DNA of 64,000 nucleotides from Lysobacter defluvii IMMIB APB-9 = DSM 18482 (GTDB taxonomy: Bacteria; Pseudomonadota; Gammaproteobacteria; Xanthomonadales; Xanthomonadaceae), in the NCBI RefSeq assembly GCF_000423325.1, contig NZ_AUHT01000005.1:248001-312000 (forward strand), given 5' to 3'. Both the position numbers and the translations under genes were made by a program. Shown piece after piece: positions 60,941-64,000 of the stretch. Positions within the stretch are counted from its first letter, which is position 1; each line of letters opens with the position of its first letter. The notes under the pieces were generated by a model. That model made no database searches and was not told where the DNA came from. It was given only the letters and a program-made list of their open reading frames with translations.

Positions 60941-62192
60941 GCGTGGTCACCCGTTCCGGCAACGGCTTGGTTTTGTCGAGCTTCGTCCAGATCGGCATGG
61001 TCAGGAAGATCAGGAAGTACACGGCGGTGAGGATGCGGCCGATGATCGTCTCGACCGGGTCGGTGCCCGGGCCGGCGCCGATCTTGCCCAGCCAGATGAA
61101 GCTGATCGCCAGCAGCGCGAGCATCAGCTTGGTGATCCAGCCGCGGTAGCGGTGCGAGCGCACCTTGCTGCGGTCCAGCCACGGCACCAGGAACAGGATC
61201 GCGATCGCACCGAACATCACCAGCACGCCGCCGAGCTTGTCCGGGACCACCCGCAACATCGCGTAGAACGGGGTGTAGTACCAGACCGGCTTGATGTGCT
61301 CCGGGGTCACCAGGCGGTTGGCCTCGGTGAAGTTGTCGTGCTCCAGGAACCAGCCGCCGAACGCCGGCGCGAAGAAGATGATGAACGCGGCGATGATCAG
61401 GAAGAATCCGATGCCGACCAGGTCGTGCACCGTGTAGTACGGGTGGAACGGGATCCCGTCGGCCGGCGCGGTCGGCGACCAGCGGTTGCCCTTCGGCCCC
61501 TGCTTGATATCGATGCCGTCCGGATTGTTGGAGCCGACCTCGTGCAGCGCGCCGATGTGCAGCACGACCAGCAGCAGCAGGACCAGCGGCAGCGCGATCA
61601 CGTGCAGGGCGAAGAAGCGGCCCAGGGTGGCGTCGGAGGGCAGGTAGTCGCCCATGATCCACTCGGTCAGCCCGCCGCCGATCACCGGGATCGCGCCGAA
61701 CAGCGAGATGATCACCTTCGCGCCCCAGAACGACATCTGGCCCCAGGGCAGCACGTAGCCCATGAAGGCCTCGGCCATCAGGACCAGGTAGATCAGCATG
61801 CCGATGATCCACACCAGTTCGCGCGGCTTCTGGTACGAGCCGTACATCAGGCCGCGGAACATGTGGATGTAGACCACGATGAAGAACAGCGAGGCCCCGG
61901 TGGAGTGCATGTACCGGATCAGCCAGCCCCACTCCACGTCGCGCATGATGTACTCGACCGAGGCGAAGGCCTCGGCGGCGCTGGGCTTGTAGTGCATGGT
62001 CAGGAAGATCCCGGTCAGGATCTGGTTGACCAGGACCACCATCGCCAGCACGCCGAAGTAGTACCAGACGTTGAAGTTCTTCGGCGCGTAGTACTCGGAC
62101 ATGTGCTTGCGGTACACCGGCATCATGCCGGGCGCGCGCGCGTTGACCCAGTCCCAGGCGGTGGTGGCACCGCGGGTGATGAAGTTCGCCAT
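60933..62192 (-). CDS. petB: Cytochrome b of the bc1 complex
   Basis: The 419-residue membrane protein has eight helices. Segments include VNQILTGIFLTMHYKPSAAE, RYMHSTGASLFFIVVYIHMF and GYVLPWGQMSFWGAKVIISL (Qo-site region), and FFALHVIALPLVLLLLVVLH. These carry the paired His ligands of two b haems. PEWYF appears in modified form around HIKPVWYYTPFYAMLR. The complex oxidises ubiquinol and pumps protons. It lies 3 bases after petA. Confidence 0.97.
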   Translation of the reverse strand: MANFITRGATTAWDWVNARAPGMMPVYRKHMSEYYAPKNFNVWYYFGVLAMVVLVNQILTGIFLTMHYKPSAAEAFASVEYIMRDVEWGWLIRYMHSTGASLFFIVVYIHMFRGLMYGSYQKPRELVWIIGMLIYLVLMAEAFMGYVLPWGQMSFWGAKVIISLFGAIPVIGGGLTEWIMGDYLPSDATLGRFFALHVIALPLVLLLLVVLHIGALHEVGSNNPDGIDIKQGPKGNRWSPTAPADGIPFHPYYTVHDLVGIGFFLIIAAFIIFFAPAFGGWFLEHDNFTEANRLVTPEHIKPVWYYTPFYAMLRVVPDKLGGVLVMFGAIAILFLVPWLDRSKVRSHRYRGWITKLMLALLAISFIWLGKIGAGPGTDPVETIIGRILTAVYFLIFLTMPIWTKLDKTKPLPERVTTHE

Positions 62193-62195
62193 GGC

Positions 62196-62828
62196 TTATG
62201 CGGCCCCCTGCGGATCGACCCCGACGACGATGGTGTTCTCGTCGGCGTAGTAATGCGGCGGTACGATCAGGTTCGTCGGCGCCGGCACGCCCTGGTAGAC
62301 GCGACCGGACATGTCGAACTTGGACTTGTGGCAGGGGCAGAAATAGCCGCCCTTCCAGTTCGCGTCGAATGGCTCGGGCCGGATCTCGGCCTTCATCTCG
62401 GGGGCGCAGCCCAGGTGGGTGCACAGCCCGACCAGCACCGAGACCTCCGGGCGCAGCGAGCGCAGGTGGGGGTCACCTTCCAGCACGTAGGCCGGCTGCT
62501 GCTCGGGGTTCTCCGACATCGGGTCGCGCAGCTGGTCGTCCAGGGTCGGCAGTGCCTCCAGCACGGCCGGGGACCGGCGCACGATCCAGATCGGCTGGCC
62601 GCGCCACTCGTGGACCAGCCGCTGGCCGACCTCGAGCGCACTGATGTCCACCGTGATCGGCGCACCGGCCTGCTTGGCGCGCTCGCTCGGGTTCCAGGAC
62701 TTGATGAACGGAACCGCGGCGAAACCGGCGCCGACGGCACCGACCACCGCCGTGGTGGCGGTCAGGAACCGCCGCCGCCCCGTGTTCACGGGCTCGTATT
62801 GAGGATCAGTGACCCCTTCGTTGGCCAT
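62196..62828 (-). CDS. petA: Rieske iron-sulfur protein of the bc1 complex
   Basis: The 210-residue protein has an N-terminal twin-arginine-type signal-anchor (NTGRRRFLTATTAVVGAVGA), then a periplasmic domain with the cluster motifs CTHLGC and CPCHKS, in which two Cys and two His hold the 2Fe-2S cluster. It is the first gene of petABC. Confidence 0.97.
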   Translation of the reverse strand: MANEGVTDPQYEPVNTGRRRFLTATTAVVGAVGAGFAAVPFIKSWNPSERAKQAGAPITVDISALEVGQRLVHEWRGQPIWIVRRSPAVLEALPTLDDQLRDPMSENPEQQPAYVLEGDPHLRSLRPEVSVLVGLCTHLGCAPEMKAEIRPEPFDANWKGGYFCPCHKSKFDMSGRVYQGVPAPTNLIVPPHYYADENTIVVGVDPQGAA

Positions 62829-62912
62829 CCGGCACTCCGCAGAACATCTGAAATGGGAATCCGCCGGGCTGCCCGGCCGGTGAGGTGGCGGGGCGGCCCA
62901 TAAAGACGCGCC

Positions 62913-62942
62913 AGTGTAACGGAAGCCTTAACAACCCCACAA
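62913..62942 (-). promoter_or_regulatory. Candidate promoter of petABC
   Basis: On the minus strand TTGTGG (62942-62937) and TACACT (62918-62913) are 18 bases apart, about 85 bases before the petA ATG. Match to the sigma-70 consensus is fair (4 of 6 in each box). Confidence 0.5.
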
Positions 62943-62948
62943 TCCGCT

Positions 62949-63827
62949 TCAGCCCGCGCGCATGGCGTCGCGGTAGCGCTGCGCCAGCACGCCGACCCGC
63001 TGCACGTAGCGCTGGGTCTCGCCAAAGGGGGGCACGCCGTCGTACTTGTCGACGTTGCCCTCGCCGGCGTTGTAGCCCGCCGCCGCCAGGGTCAGGTCGC
63101 CGTCGAAGCGCTTGAGCAGCCAGGCCAGGTACTGGACCCCGCCCTGGATGTTCTGGGCCGCGTCGAACGGGTTGTCGACGCCGAAACGCCGCGCCGTCGC
63201 CGGCATCAGCTGCATCAGGCCCTGCGCGCCCACCCGGGAGAGCGCGTTGGGGTTGAACGAGGACTCGGCATGGATGATCGCCCGCACCACCGCCTCGTCC
63301 ACCCCGTGACGCCGGGCGGCCTCGGCGATCTCGGCCGCATAGGCCGTGGTGTTCAGGCGCACCTTGCCGAAGTCCGGCCCGCTGGGCGCGCAGGCGAAGC
63401 AGGTCTCCATGAAGCTGTAGCTGATGGTGCGGACCCGGCCGGTCGCCGTTCCGCGCGGTGGCGGCGCGCTGGTGTAGTGGCGCACGCCGTCCTTGATGTA
63501 CGAGTAGACCTGCCCCTGCACCCGCCGGGTGCCGGCACCGGAGCCGCCCCCCGAGGGCGGCGCGGCGTTGGTCATTTTCGAACCCGGCACCGCCGTCGCC
63601 GAACTGGTGACCACCGCGGCCGCGTCGGCCTTCGCGGCCGGGCGCGAGGGTGCGGGACTGGACTTGTAGTGGCTGACGGCGGTGCACTTCGCACCGGCCA
63701 CCTTCTTGCTGACGTAGCTGATCGCCCCGTCGGGGCCGTCGCAGCGCCAGATCGTGCCGGCGACCGCGGCGGGCGCCGCCAGCAGGCACGCAAGGACAAG
63801 CAGCGTGGTCGCCCCTCCCCTCCTCAT
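62949..63827 (-). CDS. Lytic transglycosylase with N-terminal DUF4124 domain
   Basis: The 292-residue periplasmic protein has a signal peptide (ending AVAG near 24) and a DUF4124-type start (IWRCDGPDGAISYVSKKVAG). A Ser/Ala/Pro linker follows, then an SLT/GH23 domain from about 160. That domain has the catalytic Glu in AIIHAESSFNPNALSRVGAQ, followed by GLMQLMPATARRFGV and AAAGYNAGEGNVDKYDGVPP. It cleaves peptidoglycan glycan strands. The start ATG 63827 gives a proper signal peptide. It is divergent from miaB, with about 97 bases between the starts. Confidence 0.95.
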   Translation of the reverse strand: MRRGGATTLLVLACLLAAPAAVAGTIWRCDGPDGAISYVSKKVAGAKCTAVSHYKSSPAPSRPAAKADAAAVVTSSATAVPGSKMTNAAPPSGGGSGAGTRRVQGQVYSYIKDGVRHYTSAPPPRGTATGRVRTISYSFMETCFACAPSGPDFGKVRLNTTAYAAEIAEAARRHGVDEAVVRAIIHAESSFNPNALSRVGAQGLMQLMPATARRFGVDNPFDAAQNIQGGVQYLAWLLKRFDGDLTLAAAGYNAGEGNVDKYDGVPPFGETQRYVQRVGVLAQRYRDAMRAG

Positions 63828-63924
63828 GTGCGCGATTCTGCCGACGGCCCCCTTGTGGCGCAACAGGCACGGTAGAATCCCGGGTTTTCCGGCGCGGATT
63901 GACCGCCGCCACCCCGGACACCCC

Positions 63925-64000
63925 ATGACCGACACCCTCGCCCCCGCGCCCGAGGCGCCGAGCCTGCCCGCCCGCGGCAAGCTCTACATCCAGACCCACG
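63925..64000 (+). CDS. miaB: tRNA-2-methylthio-N6-dimethylallyladenosine synthase MiaB, first 25 codons (cut by window edge)
   Basis: Only the N-terminus is visible: MTDTLAPAPEAPSLPARG, then KLYIQTH, which in MiaB continues into the GCQMN cysteine motif. MiaB is a radical-SAM enzyme that methylthiolates A37 of tRNAs. TAGAAT at 63873-63878 may be the -10 region. With only 76 bases the call depends on the KLYIQTH signature. Confidence 0.8.
   Translation, partial: MTDTLAPAPEAPSLPARGKLYIQTH

Noticed and set aside
60765-62903. 712-codon open frame on the plus strand
   Set aside because: Antisense to petA, petB and the start of petC, all unmistakable; the translation is His/Asp/Gln-rich and featureless.
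1-64000. CRISPR arrays, insertion sequences, integrases or prophage genes
   Set aside because: No regularly spaced repeats, transposase or integrase motifs, or phage structural genes were seen on either strand.

Overview
The window looks like a chromosomal segment of a high-GC gammaproteobacterium of the Xanthomonadaceae/Lysobacteraceae type (Lysobacter, Luteimonas or a relative). This is inferred from the very GC-rich codon use, the sspB-sspA-petCBA block, an Oar-like TonB receptor, type IV pili with PilY1, and FixJ- and AlgZ-like regulators. Genus is not decidable here. The sequence starts inside a type III secretion gene and ends inside miaB.

Region 1 (1-15785) is a large part of a type III secretion (injectisome) locus. 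A minus-strand operon encodes a PAS histidine kinase, a FixJ-type response regulator and a truncated SctQ-like gene running off the left edge. On the plus strand lie a FliO-like gene and then a tightly packed, often overlapping row sctV-D-F-I-J-K-L-N-O-P. Behind it come a multidomain peptidoglycan hydrolase with its own promoter, a lipoprotein, and four small unknown genes. The last small gene resembles the needle candidate and is closed by a strong terminator. The secretin (SctC), the export gate (SctR/S/T/U) and the gatekeeper (SctW) are not in the window and probably lie to the left.

Region 2 (15804-29218) has one secreted unknown protein, then an eleven-gene minus-strand operon for an unidentified surface glycan. 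It reads UDP-glucuronate decarboxylase, two more sugar-nucleotide epimerases, a zinc alcohol dehydrogenase, a Gfo/Idh oxidoreductase, a GT4 glycosyltransferase, three CgeB-like glycosyltransferases, a 91-residue acidic protein and a methyltransferase. Upstream on the same strand is an unusual 567-residue Pro/Ala/Gln-rich protein with a C-terminal membrane hairpin.

Region 3 (29341-48164) holds tRNA-Val(GAC), uvrB, a lone pseudopilin gene, tRNA-Asn(GUU) and two tandem copies of a type IV pilus minor-pilin cluster, each fimT-pilV-pilW-pilX-pilY1-pilE. The pilY1 of the upstream copy is broken by a 14-bp tandem duplication. An AlgZ/FimS-like kinase lies divergently next to this double cluster.

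Region 4 (48174-64000) is mostly core metabolism and housekeeping: ppnN, an Oar-like TonB receptor, grxD-SDR-marC, sodB, purE-purK, trm112-nadC, the stringent starvation pair sspA/sspB, the cytochrome bc1 operon petABC, a lytic transglycosylase and the start of miaB. No CRISPR array, insertion sequence or prophage was recognised. No gene-free stretch exceeds 300 bases; the longest is 2778-3054.
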